Below are positions 17,091-26,937 of a DNA stretch of 64,000 bases, piece by piece (positions within the stretch are counted from its first letter, which is position 1; the number at the start of each line of letters is the position of its first letter). The notes beneath the pieces are model-generated. The model saw nothing but the letters and a program-made list of their open reading frames with translations, searched no databases and was not told where the DNA came from. The DNA lies in assembly GCA_947626415.1 (NCBI GenBank), contig CANQSA010000005.1:62001-126000 (forward strand). Direction: 5' to 3'. This DNA is from an uncultured Lachnospiraceae bacterium. Its GTDB lineage: Bacteria > Bacillota > Clostridia > Lachnospirales > Lachnospiraceae. Position numbers and translations under genes: made by a program.

Positions 17091-18419
17091 ATGTTTAAAA
17101 GAAAAATATATGATAAACTGATCGAGTGGAAAAACGAGTCGGAAGGAAAAACCGCTCTTATGATCGAAGGCGCGCGGCGTGTCGGAAAATCCACAGTTGC
17201 CGAAGAATTTGCAAAAAACGAATATGAAAGCTATATACTGATAGATTTTTCATCGGCCTCAAATGCTGTTAAAGACTTATTTGAGGATATGAGCGATCTA
17301 AATTACTTTTTTCTTCAGCTGCAGTTGATTTTCCGGGTCGATCTTATAGAACGCAGATCGCTTATTATATTTGATGAAGTACAGCTTTTTCCTCTTGCAA
17401 GGCAAGCGATAAAACATCTTGTAAATGATCACAGGTACGATTATCTTGAAACCGGCTCCCTTATTTCCATAAAGAAAAATGTCAAAAATATTTTGATTCC
17501 AAGTGAAGAAAGAAAAATCAGCATGTATCCCATGGACTATGAAGAATTTCTATGGGCGATCGGAGACAGCACTACCACGCCTCTAATACGCAAATGTTTT
17601 GAATCCCGCCGGCCGGTGGGAGAACAGTTAAATAGGAAACTTCTGCGTGATTTCAGACTGTATATGCTGGTAGGCGGCATGCCGCAGGCAGTCAGTGAGT
17701 ATATTGAAACAAACAATTTCCGCAAAGTTGATCTGATAAAGCGGGATATCCTCGCACTTTACGAAGAAGATTTCCGAAAATTTGATCCTTCCGGGAGAGC
17801 ATCCATGTTGTTTGACGCTATCCCGGCACAGCTTGCCAAAAACGCTTCCAGATACCAGACGGCGGGAGTTCTTAAAAAATCCAGAACAGGCAAATTATCT
17901 GATATTATTGCAGAAATGGAAAATTCCAAGACGGTCCTGATTTCCTATCGTGCAGATGATCCGAATATCGGGCTTTCTGCGGTCAAAAATCTTTCAGTAT
18001 TTAAGATGTTTGTTTGCGATACAGGTCTTTTTGTAACGCTGATGTTCAAAGATCGGGATTTTACGGAAAACATCATCTATGAAAAGCTGCTGAATGATAA
18101 ACTCAGCGCAAATCTTGGATATCTTTACGAGAATGCTGTAGCACAAACACTTGCCGCAAACGGAAATAAGCTGTTTTACTATACTTTCTTTAATGAATCA
18201 TCGAGGCATAATTACGAGGTCGATTTTTTACTGACAAGAAAAAATAAAATTTGTCCGATTGAGGTGAAATCATCTGGCTATAAAGCCCACATATCCATGG
18301 ATAAATTCTTTGAGAAATATTCATCGCGCATATTGCAAAAATATCTCATCTATCCAAAGGATCTGGCAAAAGATACGGACACCCTTTGCGTTCCTATATA
18401 TATGACGCAGTTCTTATAA
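17091..18419 (+). CDS. ATP-binding protein, AAA_14/DUF4143 family
   Basis: 442 aa from the ATG at 17091, which has GGAGG 6 nt upstream; the longer frame from 16992 runs through the promoter and is rejected. Walker A is EGARRVGKST near residue 25-34 and Walker B is LIIFDEVQLF. The C-terminal DUF4143 part ends in EVDFLL and PIEVKSS, a PD-(D/E)xK nuclease-like arrangement. Family members are common, often horizontally moved, and of unknown physiological role. It stands alone between the putative capsule switch and the cyclophilin operon, transcribed from its own consensus promoter. Confidence 0.88.
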   Translation: MFKRKIYDKLIEWKNESEGKTALMIEGARRVGKSTVAEEFAKNEYESYILIDFSSASNAVKDLFEDMSDLNYFFLQLQLIFRVDLIERRSLIIFDEVQLFPLARQAIKHLVNDHRYDYLETGSLISIKKNVKNILIPSEERKISMYPMDYEEFLWAIGDSTTTPLIRKCFESRRPVGEQLNRKLLRDFRLYMLVGGMPQAVSEYIETNNFRKVDLIKRDILALYEEDFRKFDPSGRASMLFDAIPAQLAKNASRYQTAGVLKKSRTGKLSDIIAEMENSKTVLISYRADDPNIGLSAVKNLSVFKMFVCDTGLFVTLMFKDRDFTENIIYEKLLNDKLSANLGYLYENAVAQTLAANGNKLFYYTFFNESSRHNYEVDFLLTRKNKICPIEVKSSGYKAHISMDKFFEKYSSRILQKYLIYPKDLAKDTDTLCVPIYMTQFL

Positions 18420-18433
18420 ATAAACTAATAAGG

Positions 18434-18462
18434 TTGGCAAATCCGCTTTTCTATGTTAAAAT
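18434..18462 (+). promoter_or_regulatory. Promoter of the cyclophilin-HAD-GNAT-DUF624 operon
   Basis: TTGGCA (18434-18439), 17-nt spacer, TAAAAT (18457-18462) with a TGn extended -10. The start codon of the cyclophilin gene follows at 18490 behind AGGAGG. Confidence 0.7.
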
Positions 18463-18489
18463 ACTTGTAAAAACGACCAGGAGGCATTT

Positions 18490-19008
18490 ATGGCAAACCC
18501 AATTATAACGATTACAATGGAAAACGGCGGCGTTATTAAGGCGGAATTATATCCGGAAACAGCGCCCAATACCGTGAACAATTTTATCAGTCTGGTACAG
18601 AAAGGCTTTTACAACGGTCTGATCTTCCACCGGGTGATCCCCGGCTTCATGATCCAGGGCGGCTGCCCGGAGGGAACCGGCATGGGCGGCCCCGGCTATC
18701 GGATCAAGGGAGAATTTGCGAGAAACGGCGTTGTGAACCAGCTAAAGCATACGGCAGGCGTTCTGTCTATGGCCAGAGCGATGCACCCGGATTCCGCAGG
18801 CTCCCAGTTCTTTATCATGCATGCGGCAGCGCCGCATCTGGACGGGGAATACGCCGCGTTCGGCAAAGTAACGGAAGGAATGGACGTGGTTGACGCCATT
18901 GCCAAGGTTCCTACCGATTACAGCGACCGACCTTTGGAGGTACAGCGGATTGCGTCCATTACCGTTGACACATTCGGCGTTACCTATAAGGAGCCGGTTA
19001 CATGCTGA
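18490..19008 (+). CDS. Peptidyl-prolyl cis-trans isomerase, cyclophilin type
   Basis: 172-aa single-domain cyclophilin with no signal peptide, so cytoplasmic. Motifs FHRVIPGFMIQGG (catalytic Arg), MARAMHPDSAGSQFFIM and the HLDGEYAAFGKVTEGMDVVD block are intact. It speeds proline isomerisation in protein folding. ATG at 18490 behind AGGAGG. Its last codons overlap the HAD gene start by 7 nt (ATGCTGA), so the two are translationally coupled. Confidence 0.96.
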   Translation: MANPIITITMENGGVIKAELYPETAPNTVNNFISLVQKGFYNGLIFHRVIPGFMIQGGCPEGTGMGGPGYRIKGEFARNGVVNQLKHTAGVLSMARAMHPDSAGSQFFIMHAAAPHLDGEYAAFGKVTEGMDVVDAIAKVPTDYSDRPLEVQRIASITVDTFGVTYKEPVTC

Positions 19009-19676
19009 GAGCAATTATTTTTGATATGGACGGTGTCCTGGTCAACAGCGAGCCGCTGCATTACGAAGTAGACCGTCTGCTGGTGGAAGAACTGGGGTAC
19101 GAACTGGATTACGACTACTATAAGCAGTTCATCGGTTCCACCAACACACATCTGTGGACATGCATTCGTTCCCATTTCGGACTGACACAGACTGTAGAGG
19201 AATTGAAGACCATGGCGGACGCCAAAAAGCGGCAGCTGGTAGATCAAAACGGCTTTCCGCCTATAGATGGCGTAGAACCGATGGTCAGACGGCTGCACGA
19301 AGCCGGCTATCTGCTGGCCGTGGCTTCTTCCTCGCCGGTTCCGTATATTGAGGAAGTGACGGCGTATTTCCATATCCGTCCCTATTTTCAGGTATTGGTC
19401 AGCGCAGACGCTATCGGCAAGCCCAAGCCCGCGCCGGATATTTACCTGAAAGCGGCTTCAATGCTGGGCGTTTCCCCGGATCAGTGTCTGGCCGTGGAAG
19501 ATTCAACGAACGGGGTCGGCGCCGCGAAAGCCGCAGGCATGGTATGTATCGGATTTGAGAACCCGGACTCCGGTTCGCAGGATCTGCGTCTGGCGGATTA
19601 TATCATTACGGGACACGACTGTATGGAGCCGTCCTTTGCGGAAATGGTATACGCCCACGCGACCGGACAGCCATGA
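19002..19676 (+). CDS. HAD-superfamily hydrolase (beta-phosphoglucomutase-like)
   Basis: 224 aa. Motif I FDMDGVLVNSEPLH, motif II ASSSPVP, motif III Lys in GKPKPAPDIY, motif IV VEDSTNGVGAA, with an alpha-helical cap domain between motifs I and II. Subfamily IA phosphatase or phosphoglucomutase acting on a small sugar phosphate or nucleotide; substrate unknown. Its TGA stop (19674-19676) is followed directly, in the same frame, by a GNAT-domain reading frame, so it may be part of a broken HAD-GNAT arrangement. Confidence 0.92.
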   Translation: MLRAIIFDMDGVLVNSEPLHYEVDRLLVEELGYELDYDYYKQFIGSTNTHLWTCIRSHFGLTQTVEELKTMADAKKRQLVDQNGFPPIDGVEPMVRRLHEAGYLLAVASSSPVPYIEEVTAYFHIRPYFQVLVSADAIGKPKPAPDIYLKAASMLGVSPDQCLAVEDSTNGVGAAKAAGMVCIGFENPDSGSQDLRLADYIITGHDCMEPSFAEMVYAHATGQP

Positions 19677-20213
19677 ACGCTGGCGCAGTCGGATACCGCG
19701 CTGCTTCGGGAATTTACGGAAGCGGATACGGAGGCGTTCCGGCATCTGTACCGGGAAGAAAACTGTACGCCTTTTATCGAGCCGCTGAACGAGTCCCCGG
19801 AAGAAACGCGGGCGGTGCTGCACCGATACCGCGTACAGGTTTATCCGTTTTTGGAATTCGGGCATTTCGGGATCTTTTCCCGCAGAGACCACAAACTGAT
19901 CGGAATGGCAGCCCTCTATTATGGGCAGGATGAATATGCGGATTCCGTGCAGTTGGGATATCTGATCGATGTGCAGTATCGGAACCGCGGTTATGCGCTG
20001 TGGGCGTGCCGCCGCCTGTTAGAATATGCAGAAAGAACAGGGATCCAATCTGTTATCTGCCTGATCCGTCCGGAGAATTACCGTTCCTGCCGCCTGGCGG
20101 AACGGCTTGGCTTTCAATTAGAAGCGCAGGTACCGTATCAGTCCCGCATTCACAATTTGTACCGTTTAACCGTAGGAGAGTGTGAAAACGCTTCAAACTG
20201 GAGGAAGATATGA
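19677..20213 (+). pseudogene. GNAT acetyltransferase lacking a normal start codon (frameshifted or broken fusion)
   Basis: A 178-codon GNAT domain (LREFTEADTEAFRHLYREE at the N-terminus, acetyl-CoA loop QYRNRGYALWA, ENYRSCRLAERLGF) runs in the same frame as the HAD gene, separated from it only by one TGA. No ATG, GTG or TTG lies near its N-terminus. An ATG overlaps the HAD stop (19673-19675, ATGA) but is one base out of frame, so one extra base between 19676 and 19685 would explain the break. The first in-frame usual start is GTG 19815, without a ribosome-binding site, giving 132 aa that lack the first strands. Either a frameshifted gene, a stop-interrupted fusion, or an assembly error. Confidence 0.6.
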
Positions 20214-20902
20214 TAGAACGCTTATTTTCGATGGACCAGCCTATCTGGGCATTTATGACGAAGGTCGGCTGGGCGCTGTTGTTTAATATTATTTTTTTTG
20301 TAACCTCTATCCCGGTCATAACGATTGGCGCATCGCTTACCGCAATGAACGCGGTGATGATGAAGGTTGCCCGTAATGAAGGAAATCACTATATCCGCCT
20401 GTATTTTCATACCTGGATTCACAGCTTTTTAAGCAGTACGGCAAGCTGGCTGCTGACGCTGATCGTCGCTATGTTTCTGGCGGTTGACCTGATCCTGCTC
20501 TGGCATGAATCCATGATGATCCTGTTTGGCGTTGTGATCTTTGCCTGCGTTGGCAGCCTGATGTTTATCCAGACTGTATTTGCGCTGACTGCCCGCTTTG
20601 AAGGAAGCTGGTGGGAAACGATCGGCCGTGCCCGTTTTGTATGGATGCAGGATTTCGGCTTCGTATTGCTGGCCGCTGTTTTAAATGCCGGAATCTTTGC
20701 TTTTATCAGCTGGTCGGTAGCAGTGCTCAATATTTTCAGCTGGATGGTGATCCTGTGGTTCGGCCTGCCGGCCCTGATCAACGGATTTATCTATAACCGT
20801 ATTTTTGACAAATATGTAGATGAAGACGACGAAGAAGAGACCGGCCCGGAACAGCTGCCGGAAGATCCGTTCGCGCAGCTGCGCGGTGAATACAAAGAAT
20901 AA
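20210..20902 (+). CDS. DUF624 (YesL-like) membrane protein
   Basis: 230 aa with five or six hydrophobic helices; DUF624 hallmark segments WALLFNIIFFVTSIPVITIG and a TAMNAVM stretch near the N-terminus. YesL-type proteins often sit beside carbohydrate uptake genes but their role is unknown. The C-terminal tail is very acidic (DEDDEEETGPE). ATG at 20210 follows GGAGG at 5 nt and overlaps the GNAT stop (ATGA), so it is the last cistron of this operon. Confidence 0.85.
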   Translation: MIERLFSMDQPIWAFMTKVGWALLFNIIFFVTSIPVITIGASLTAMNAVMMKVARNEGNHYIRLYFHTWIHSFLSSTASWLLTLIVAMFLAVDLILLWHESMMILFGVVIFACVGSLMFIQTVFALTARFEGSWWETIGRARFVWMQDFGFVLLAAVLNAGIFAFISWSVAVLNIFSWMVILWFGLPALINGFIYNRIFDKYVDEDDEEETGPEQLPEDPFAQLRGEYKE

Positions 20903-20914
20903 TACAACCAGAAA

Positions 20915-20958
20915 GAACCGCGGCACAGGCTGTCTCATCCATGCTGCCTGCTGCGGTT
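20915..20958 (+). repeat. Imperfect hairpin after DUF624 gene
   Basis: GAACCGC...GCA...GGC at 20915-20930 pairs imperfectly with the complementary arm at 20945-20958. There is no T run directly after it, so it may stabilise the 3' end rather than terminate. Confidence 0.4.
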
Positions 20959-21000
20959 CCTCCCGGTTTGCTTTATATGTATAATGTGAGGGAAAGAAAA

Positions 21001-21035
21001 AAAACGAGGACGCCTACCGAAAACGTCCTCGTTTT
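21001..21035. terminator. Bidirectional intrinsic terminator between DUF624 and pflA
   Basis: 12-bp stem AAAACGAGGACG / CGTCCTCGTTTT with an 11-nt loop, T5 on the plus strand and an A-rich stretch (T-rich on minus) before it. It serves two convergent transcripts. Confidence 0.85.
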
Positions 21036-21046
21036 TACAGTCTTTA

Positions 21047-21871
21047 TTATATCGCATTTTCCCCTGATGTCAAGGGTTTTTCCCGATTTTCTTTCCCGTT
21101 TTCTTCCCGGTCTTTCCGGCGGCGCGCCTGAAGCGCCTTCAGGATCACCTTTCGGCATGCTGCCGCCTGCTCCCGGTCCATAGCCGGTACGCCGGCAAGC
21201 GAATAAGCAATCCCAAGCTGCTTGTACTTCGCCTCTCCCATCGTATGATACGGAAGCACATCCAGCGCTTTCAGATTTCCAAGCCCGCCGATAAAATCTC
21301 CCAGCCGGGTCAGTTCCTCCTGTCCGTCCGTGATCCCCGGCACCACTACATGCCGGATCCAGACCGGCACCTGCTTTTCTTCCAGATATCGGGCAAATCT
21401 CAAAATCTCCGTATTGTCATGTCCGGTCAGTTTCCGGTGTTCATCCGGATCCATATGCTTGATATCCAACAGCACCAGATCCGTCACCGCTGCCAGCCGG
21501 TCAAATCTTTCCAGTACAGCGGGATCCTGACTGTGAAACAGAATACCGGAAGTATCCAGACAGGTATGGATTCCCTTTTGATGCGCCAGCGTGAACAGTT
21601 CGGTCAAAAACGCAATCTGCTGCAAAGGCTCCCCGCCGGTCGCGGTAATCCCGCCTTCCCGATAAAAGGCCTTATTTTTCTCAAACTCCCTGATGATCGC
21701 TTCCGCCGTCATCTCCGTTCCGCCGTCAGGCGCCCAGGTATCCGGGTTGTGACAATAGCGGCACCGCATGGGACAGCCCTGAAAAAACACAACCAGCCGA
21801 ATGCCCGGCCCGTCCACCGTGCCGAAGCTCTCCAGGGAATGAATCCGTCCCGTCAATTTAGATTCCCTCAT
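21047..21871 (-). CDS. pflA: Pyruvate formate-lyase-activating enzyme (radical SAM)
   Basis: 274 aa. The radical-SAM cluster motif CPMRCRYC (Cx3Cx2C) is at about residues 34-41, preceded by [17 protein letters not shown], the PflA signature. GGEPLQQ and the DTSG region bind SAM. It abstracts a hydrogen from the glycine of the glycyl-radical domain. Start overlaps the stop of the adjacent glycyl-radical gene by 14 nt. It is about 25 residues longer than many PflA proteins because of a basic, Arg/Lys-rich C-terminal tail ([18 protein letters not shown]), which is unusual. Confidence 0.95.
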   Translation of the reverse strand: MRESKLTGRIHSLESFGTVDGPGIRLVVFFQGCPMRCRYCHNPDTWAPDGGTEMTAEAIIREFEKNKAFYREGGITATGGEPLQQIAFLTELFTLAHQKGIHTCLDTSGILFHSQDPAVLERFDRLAAVTDLVLLDIKHMDPDEHRKLTGHDNTEILRFARYLEEKQVPVWIRHVVVPGITDGQEELTRLGDFIGGLGNLKALDVLPYHTMGEAKYKQLGIAYSLAGVPAMDREQAAACRKVILKALQARRRKDREENGKENREKPLTSGENAI

Positions 21872-22100
21872 GGAAGGTCCTGGAAATGACCTCGTCCTGC
21901 TGCTCTTTCGTCAGCTTGTTAAAGTTGACCGCATACCCGGAAACCCGCACTGTCAGCTGCGGATATTTCTCCGGATGCGCCTGCGCGTCCAGCAGGGTAT
22001 CCCTTGTAAAAACATTTACATTCAGATGATGGCCGCCTTTCTCTGCGTAGCCGTCCAGTAATGTTACCAAATTATCGATCTGTGTTTCTGTTGCTGTCAT
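21858..22100 (-). CDS. grcA: Stand-alone glycyl-radical domain of pyruvate formate-lyase (GrcA-like)
   Basis: 80 aa. It matches the C-terminal domain of PflB and E. coli YfiD/Grc[30 protein letters not shown] (the radical Gly is in RVSGYA), then [17 protein letters not shown]. In this locus the large subunit gene stops just before this domain, so the protein is probably an obligatory subunit instead of a spare repair module. ATG at 22100 behind GGAGG. Order: large subunit, 55-aa CxxC protein, this gene, activase. Confidence 0.92.
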   Translation of the reverse strand: MTATETQIDNLVTLLDGYAEKGGHHLNVNVFTRDTLLDAQAHPEKYPQLTVRVSGYAVNFNKLTKEQQDEVISRTFHEGI

Positions 22101-22145
22101 AATTTCCTCCTTTCGGAGCGCTCTGCGCGACGAGGCGGCGCTCCT

Positions 22146-22313
22146 TTATTTTGCGCAGTCTGTACAGCCCCGGCTCACAACGGTCTTTTCCACTTCCGTT
22201 TCGTCAAACTGTATTTCATCTGCGTTATTGACAACGATATTCACATGCCCGGTCCCTTTTTCCATGGAACGGTCCAGCATGGCAATGATATCTTCAATCA
22301 GCTTCTCATTCAT
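22146..22313 (-). CDS. 55-aa CxxC protein between the two pyruvate formate-lyase parts
   Basis: Short reading frame MNEKLIEDIIAMLDRSM... ending SRGCTDCAK, positioned 7 nt after the large-subunit stop and 45 nt before the glycyl-radical gene. It is acidic with an amphipathic N-terminal helix, a strand-like HVNIVVNN segment and a C-terminal Cx2C that could bind metal or form a disulfide. AGGA lies before the ATG. I do not recognise a characterised family. Its fixed position suggests a role in assembly, radical repair or oxygen protection of the split enzyme, which is inference only. Confidence 0.7.
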   Translation of the reverse strand: MNEKLIEDIIAMLDRSMEKGTGHVNIVVNNADEIQFDETEVEKTVVSRGCTDCAK

Positions 22314-22320
22314 ATCGGTC

Positions 22321-24378
22321 CTATTCCTCGTCCAAATTCAAATCTACATCCAGATCTCCGGTAAATACCTGCGTGCTCTTGCCCAGCGCATCCGGTATAA
22401 TGGAGAATGTATTGGAAATTCCGTCCTGCGCGTCCTTAAACGGCAGCTTCGCCACCGAAGCCAGGGAAGCGACCGCACCGTGCGTATCCCGTTTATGCAT
22501 GGGATTTGCGCCCGGCGCAAACGGTTCTCCCGCCTTTCTTCCGTCCGGCGTGGAACCGGTGTGTTTTCCGTAAACCACATTGGACGTGATCGTCAGGATC
22601 GAAGTAGTCGGAATCCCGTTCCGATAAGTATGGTTTCCTCTCACATAGCCCATGAAATCATGCACCAGCTGCGCAGCCATCTGATCCACGCGGTCGTCGT
22701 CATTCCCGTATTTCGGAAAATCACCTTCGATTTCATAGTCCACCACGATTCCGTTCTCGTCCCGAATAGTCTTTACCTTCGCGTACCGGATCGCGGATAA
22801 GGAATCCGCGACTACCGACAGTCCGGCGATCCCAGTCGCAAACCACCGGGTCACTCTCCGGTCATGCAGCGCCATCTGCAGACGCTCATAGCAGTATTTA
22901 TCATGCATATAGTGGATAATGTTCAAAGCGTTCACATACACCTTGGCCAGCCACTTCATCATATCCTGGAACTTCTCCATCACTTCATCATAATCCAGAT
23001 ACTCCGAAGTGATCGGGCGGAACTTCGGTCCCACCTGCTTCTTGCTGATCTCATCCACGCCGCCGTTGATCGCGTACAGCAGGCACTTCGCCAAATTCGC
23101 GCGCGCGCCGAAGAACTGCATCTCCTTGCCGACCCGCATGGAAGATACGCAGCAGGCGATCGCGTAATCGTCTCCGTGTGTGATCCGCATCAGATCATCG
23201 TTCTCATACTGAATGGACGAGGACTGAATGGAGGTTTTGGCGCAGAAGCGTTTGAAATTCATCGGCAGCTGAGTGGACCACAGCACAGTCAGATTCGGCT
23301 CCGGAGCCGTTCCCAGGTTCTCCAGCGTATGCAGGTACCGGAAAGACATCTTCGTCACCATATGACGGCCGTCAATTCCTACGCCGCCGATGGATTCCGT
23401 TACCCACTGGGGATCTCCGGAAAACAGCGCATTATACTCCGGCGTCCGCGCAAATTTGATCAGCCGCAGCTTCATAATAAAATGATCCACGAATTCCTGG
23501 ATCTGCTCCTCGGTATATTTCCCCGCTGCCAGATCCCGCTGCGCGTAGATATCCAAAAATGTAGAGGTACGTCCTAAGGACATGGCGGCGCCGTTCTGTT
23601 CCTTCACCGCCGCCAAATATCCGAAATAAGTCCACTGAATCGCTTCTTTGACATCCGCTGCCGGCCGGGAAATATCAAATCCGTAGATCTCACCCAGCTT
23701 TTTTAATTCCTGCAGCGCGCGGATCTGTTCAGATATCTCTTCCCGTTCCCGGATCACATCCGAATACATGATGGTTCGGGTGGTATTCAGCGCATCCTTC
23801 TTATTTTCAATCAGGATATCCACGCCGTACAAAGCGACGCGGCGGTAATCTCCGATGATCCGTCCCCGTCCGTAAGCGTCCGGCAGACCTGTGATGATAT
23901 GGCTGGAACGGCATGCGCGCATCTCCGGCGTATAGGCGTCAAAAACGCCCGCGTTATGCGTCTTTCGATGAACCGTAAAAAATTCCACGATCTCCGGATC
24001 TACTTCATATCCGTTCTCCTGGCACGCCTTCACCGCCATCCGGATGCCGCCATAAGGCTGCAGCGCCCGCTTAAAAGGCTTGTCCGTCTGGAAGCCTACA
24101 ATCGTCTCCAATTCTTTATTCAAATACCCGGGGCCATGAGAAGTGATCGTAGAAATAACCCTCGTATCCATATCCAGCACACCGCCGGCTTCCCGTTCCT
24201 GCTTAGACAATTCCATCACCTGCGCCCACAGCTGCCTGGTCGCATCGGTGGGACCCGTCAGAAAGCTGTCATCCCCGTCATACGGGGTATAATTCTTCTG
24301 AATGAAATCCCGGACATTGATCTCCCGTTCCCAGATACCGTGTTCGAACTGATCCCATTCCGGATATTGTCCTGCCAT
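22321..24378 (-). CDS. pflB: Pyruvate formate-lyase large subunit lacking the glycyl-radical domain
   Basis: 685 aa from the ATG at 24378, which has AAGGAGG 7 nt upstream; the longer frame to 24417 overlaps the -10 box. Catalytic adjacent cysteines are seen in [11 protein letters not shown]. Substrate-site segments [19 protein letters not shown] and [16 protein letters not shown] are intact. The protein ends [12 protein letters not shown], about where a usual 740-760-aa enzyme would continue into the RVSGYA domain, so the split is clean at a domain border. It converts pyruvate and CoA to acetyl-CoA and formate in anaerobic mixed-acid fermentation. Confidence 0.93.
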   Translation of the reverse strand: MAGQYPEWDQFEHGIWEREINVRDFIQKNYTPYDGDDSFLTGPTDATRQLWAQVMELSKQEREAGGVLDMDTRVISTITSHGPGYLNKELETIVGFQTDKPFKRALQPYGGIRMAVKACQENGYEVDPEIVEFFTVHRKTHNAGVFDAYTPEMRACRSSHIITGLPDAYGRGRIIGDYRRVALYGVDILIENKKDALNTTRTIMYSDVIREREEISEQIRALQELKKLGEIYGFDISRPAADVKEAIQWTYFGYLAAVKEQNGAAMSLGRTSTFLDIYAQRDLAAGKYTEEQIQEFVDHFIMKLRLIKFARTPEYNALFSGDPQWVTESIGGVGIDGRHMVTKMSFRYLHTLENLGTAPEPNLTVLWSTQLPMNFKRFCAKTSIQSSSIQYENDDLMRITHGDDYAIACCVSSMRVGKEMQFFGARANLAKCLLYAINGGVDEISKKQVGPKFRPITSEYLDYDEVMEKFQDMMKWLAKVYVNALNIIHYMHDKYCYERLQMALHDRRVTRWFATGIAGLSVVADSLSAIRYAKVKTIRDENGIVVDYEIEGDFPKYGNDDDRVDQMAAQLVHDFMGYVRGNHTYRNGIPTTSILTITSNVVYGKHTGSTPDGRKAGEPFAPGANPMHKRDTHGAVASLASVAKLPFKDAQDGISNTFSIIPDALGKSTQVFTGDLDVDLNLDEE

Positions 24379-24415
24379 CTCATTTCCTCCTTGTCGAAAT
24401 TCGTACTGTGTTTCC

Positions 24416-24443
24416 ATTATAGCAAGCCTGCCTGTAAAGTCAA
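24416..24443 (-). promoter_or_regulatory. Promoter of the pfl operon
   Basis: On the minus strand TTGACT (24438-24443), 16-nt spacer, TATAAT (24416-24421); predicted start about 24409, giving a ~30-nt leader before the ATG at 24378. Upstream, TTCATATTTTATT is repeated in tandem (about 24497-24520 on the plus strand), a possible activator or redox-regulator site. Confidence 0.75.
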
Positions 24444-24660
24444 CGTCAAAACCGCCTTGTTTTAAAAAAAATGTAATTGATATTTTATACGTTCGTTCAT
24501 ATTTTATTCATATTTTATTAAAGAACCTTTTACAATGTCCTCATTGAATTGTCACGAATCACTTTTATACTATAGCTGTATGAAAGATAAAAGAGTTATT
24601 TTTCATAGTGAGTTTTTTCATAACTCTCCTCCCTTTATTATTATAAAATTATATCCTATT
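24444..24660. other. AT-rich intergenic region between pfl and glnN
   Basis: No credible gene. Holds the tandem TTCATATTTTATT repeat and a loose inverted repeat GAGTTAT/ATAACTC (about 24592-24628). Confidence 0.5.
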
Positions 24661-24698
24661 ACAAAGAAAAGACCTGCAGCAGCAGGTCTTTTCTTTGT
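24661..24698. terminator. Strong bidirectional terminator after glutamine synthetase
   Basis: 17-bp perfect stem (24661-24677 and 24682-24698) with AGCA loop; A-rich on the left arm and T-rich on the right, so U runs on both strands. Confidence 0.88.
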
Positions 24699-24717
24699 AT
24701 CGTTTCTGTTGTTTCTT

Positions 24718-26835
24718 TTACACTTCAAAGATCAGATCGCCATAGGACGGCATCGGCCACAGATCCTTATCTACGATCATTTCCAGTTCGTCAACCGGTT
24801 TCCGCAGAGCGGCCATCGACGGGATTACCTGATCGTGGAAGAAACGTGCCATTGCTTCGCCTTCCTCGCACTCCGCAGCTTTCGCTGTGATCTCATGCAG
24901 CGCTACAAGCGCATTCTTGGTCTCTGCCAGCAGCGCGGAAGTCTGAACCAGCAGGCCTTCCTGTGTCGAAGTATCTGCTGCCACACCCGTAGCCTTAACC
25001 GCGTTGATGGATTTTGCAAGCTGGGTGGTATACTTCATAACAGCCGGAATGATCTGCTTGGAAGCGATGTCGTACATTGCCTTCGCTTCAATATTGATCG
25101 CCTTCGCATACGCCTCATACTGAATCTCGGTACGGGACTCCAGCTCGGCTCTGGTAAATACGCCGAATTTCTCAAACATGGCAACTGCCTTGTCTGTCGT
25201 TAAGGACGGGATCGCGTCTACCATAGACTTTAAGTTCGGCAGACCTCTGCGCTCTGCTTCCTCTACCCAGGCGTCGGAATAACCGTTTCCGTTGAAAATG
25301 ATTCTCTGATGCTCCGTCAGCAGTCTCTTGATCACATCATGTGTCGCCATTGCGAAATCGTCTGCCTGTTCCAGTTCGTCCGCGATGTCACAGAACGCTT
25401 CCGCTACGATCGTATTCAATACAATGTTCGGGCTGGCAACGGAATCAGAAGAACCAACCATCCGGAACTCAAACTTATTGCCGGTAAACGCGAACGGTGA
25501 CGTTCTGTTTCTGTCCGTTGCGTCCTTTGCCAGTACCGGCAGGGAATTTACGCCGATATTTAACTTGCCTGCCTTTTTGGAGCTAGTCGCTTCACCGGTG
25601 CTGATCAGCTGCGCGATCACATCGTCTAACTGATCTCCCAGGAAAATAGAAATGATTGCCGGAGGAGCCTCGTTGGCGCCCAGTCTGTGATCATTCCCCG
25701 GATCTGCTGCAGACTCTCTTAACAGATCTGCGTGTTTGTCAACAGCACTGATAATCGCTGCCAGAACAACCAGGAACTGTACGTTCTCATGCGGTGTCTT
25801 GCCGGGATCCAGCAGGTTGATGCCGTCATCGGTAACGATAGACCAGTTATTGTGTTTACCGGAACCGTTCACGCCTGCAAACGGCTTCTCATGCAGCAGA
25901 CAGGTCAGTCCGTGCCGTCCGGCTACCTTCTTCAATACTTCCATCGTCAGCTGGTTGTGATCGACCGCAATATTGCACTCCGCATAGATCGGCGCCAGCT
26001 CGTGCTGTGCCGGAGCAACCTCGTTGTGCTGTGTTTTGGCGCATACGCCCAGTCTCCACAATTCCTGATTGACGTCCTTCATAAACGCCGCGATTCTTTC
26101 CCGGATCGCGCCGAAGTAATGATCTTCCAGTTCCTGGCCCTTCGGCGGCATTGCGCCGAACAAGGTACGTCCTGTAAAGATCAGATCTTTTCTCTTTAAA
26201 TATTTATCTCTGTCTACAATGAAATATTCCTGTTCCGGACCAACGGAAGGTCTTACCCGTTTGGAGGTTGTATTGCCAAACAAACGCAGAATCCGGAGCG
26301 CCTGCGTATTGACTGCTTCCATGGAGCGCAAAAGCGGCGTTTTCTTATCCAGCGCTTCTCCCGTGTAGGAGCAGAACGCTGTCGGAATACACAAAGTCGC
26401 GCCTGCCGCGTCCTTGCGCACAAATGCCGGCGACGTACAATCCCATGCCGTATATCCTCTGGCTTCGAAGGTAGCGCGCAGGCCGCCTGACGGGAATGAG
26501 GAGGCGTCCGGCTCGCCCTTAATCAGCTCTTTGCCGGAAAATTCCATCAGAACCTTACCCTGTTCATCCGGAGATGTGATAAAGGAATCATGCTTCTCAG
26601 CGGTTACACCGGTCAGTGGCTGGAACCAGTGGGTATAGTGTGTCGCGCCTTTTTCAATCGCCCAGTTTTTCATGGCGTTGGCTACCACATTGGCGATCTC
26701 CGGGTTCAGTTCTGTTCCCTCTTCGATCGTCTTTTTCAATTCTTTGTAGATCTGTTTGGGAAGACGTTCTTTCATAACCGCGTCGTTAAACACGTTACTG
26801 CCGAACTCTTCAGCAACATTAAACATTTCGCTCAT
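24718..26835 (-). CDS. glnN: Glutamine synthetase type III
   Basis: 705 aa, the usual length for GSIII. It makes glutamine from glutamate, ammonia and ATP as a dodecamer in the cytoplasm. Hallmarks: N-terminal [28 protein letters not shown] (metal-binding Glu), [21 protein letters not shown] (ammonium/ATP site) and [19 protein letters not shown] at 26835 behind AGGAAGG. It stands alone between two terminators. No GlnR box was recognised. Confidence 0.96.
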   Translation of the reverse strand: MSEMFNVAEEFGSNVFNDAVMKERLPKQIYKELKKTIEEGTELNPEIANVVANAMKNWAIEKGATHYTHWFQPLTGVTAEKHDSFITSPDEQGKVLMEFSGKELIKGEPDASSFPSGGLRATFEARGYTAWDCTSPAFVRKDAAGATLCIPTAFCSYTGEALDKKTPLLRSMEAVNTQALRILRLFGNTTSKRVRPSVGPEQEYFIVDRDKYLKRKDLIFTGRTLFGAMPPKGQELEDHYFGAIRERIAAFMKDVNQELWRLGVCAKTQHNEVAPAQHELAPIYAECNIAVDHNQLTMEVLKKVAGRHGLTCLLHEKPFAGVNGSGKHNNWSIVTDDGINLLDPGKTPHENVQFLVVLAAIISAVDKHADLLRESAADPGNDHRLGANEAPPAIISIFLGDQLDDVIAQLISTGEATSSKKAGKLNIGVNSLPVLAKDATDRNRTSPFAFTGNKFEFRMVGSSDSVASPNIVLNTIVAEAFCDIADELEQADDFAMATHDVIKRLLTEHQRIIFNGNGYSDAWVEEAERRGLPNLKSMVDAIPSLTTDKAVAMFEKFGVFTRAELESRTEIQYEAYAKAINIEAKAMYDIASKQIIPAVMKYTTQLAKSINAVKATGVAADTSTQEGLLVQTSALLAETKNALVALHEITAKAAECEEGEAMARFFHDQVIPSMAALRKPVDELEMIVDKDLWPMPSYGDLIFEV

Positions 26836-26910
26836 AATTCATTCCTTCCTTTCAGCATTTCGTTTCATGATCGATCAGACAAGCACAGGTCAAATCTCCG
26901 ATAAAAACAG

Positions 26911-26937
26911 AAAAAGCGTCCCTTTCTAAAGGGACGC
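26911..26937 (-). terminator. Terminator after the sortase gene, upstream of glutamine synthetase
   Basis: 10-nt arms (26916-26925 and 26928-26937) with T5 on the minus strand. It lies 84 nt after the sortase stop and 75 nt before glnN, so it could also be a leader attenuator for glnN. A weak TTGACC -35 element follows on the minus strand near 26890. Confidence 0.75.

Noticed and set aside
19673-19933. 86-codon frame starting at the ATG that overlaps the HAD stop
   Set aside because: Encodes a Gly/Arg-rich product in the wrong frame for GNAT; explained as the frameshifted start of the acetyltransferase.
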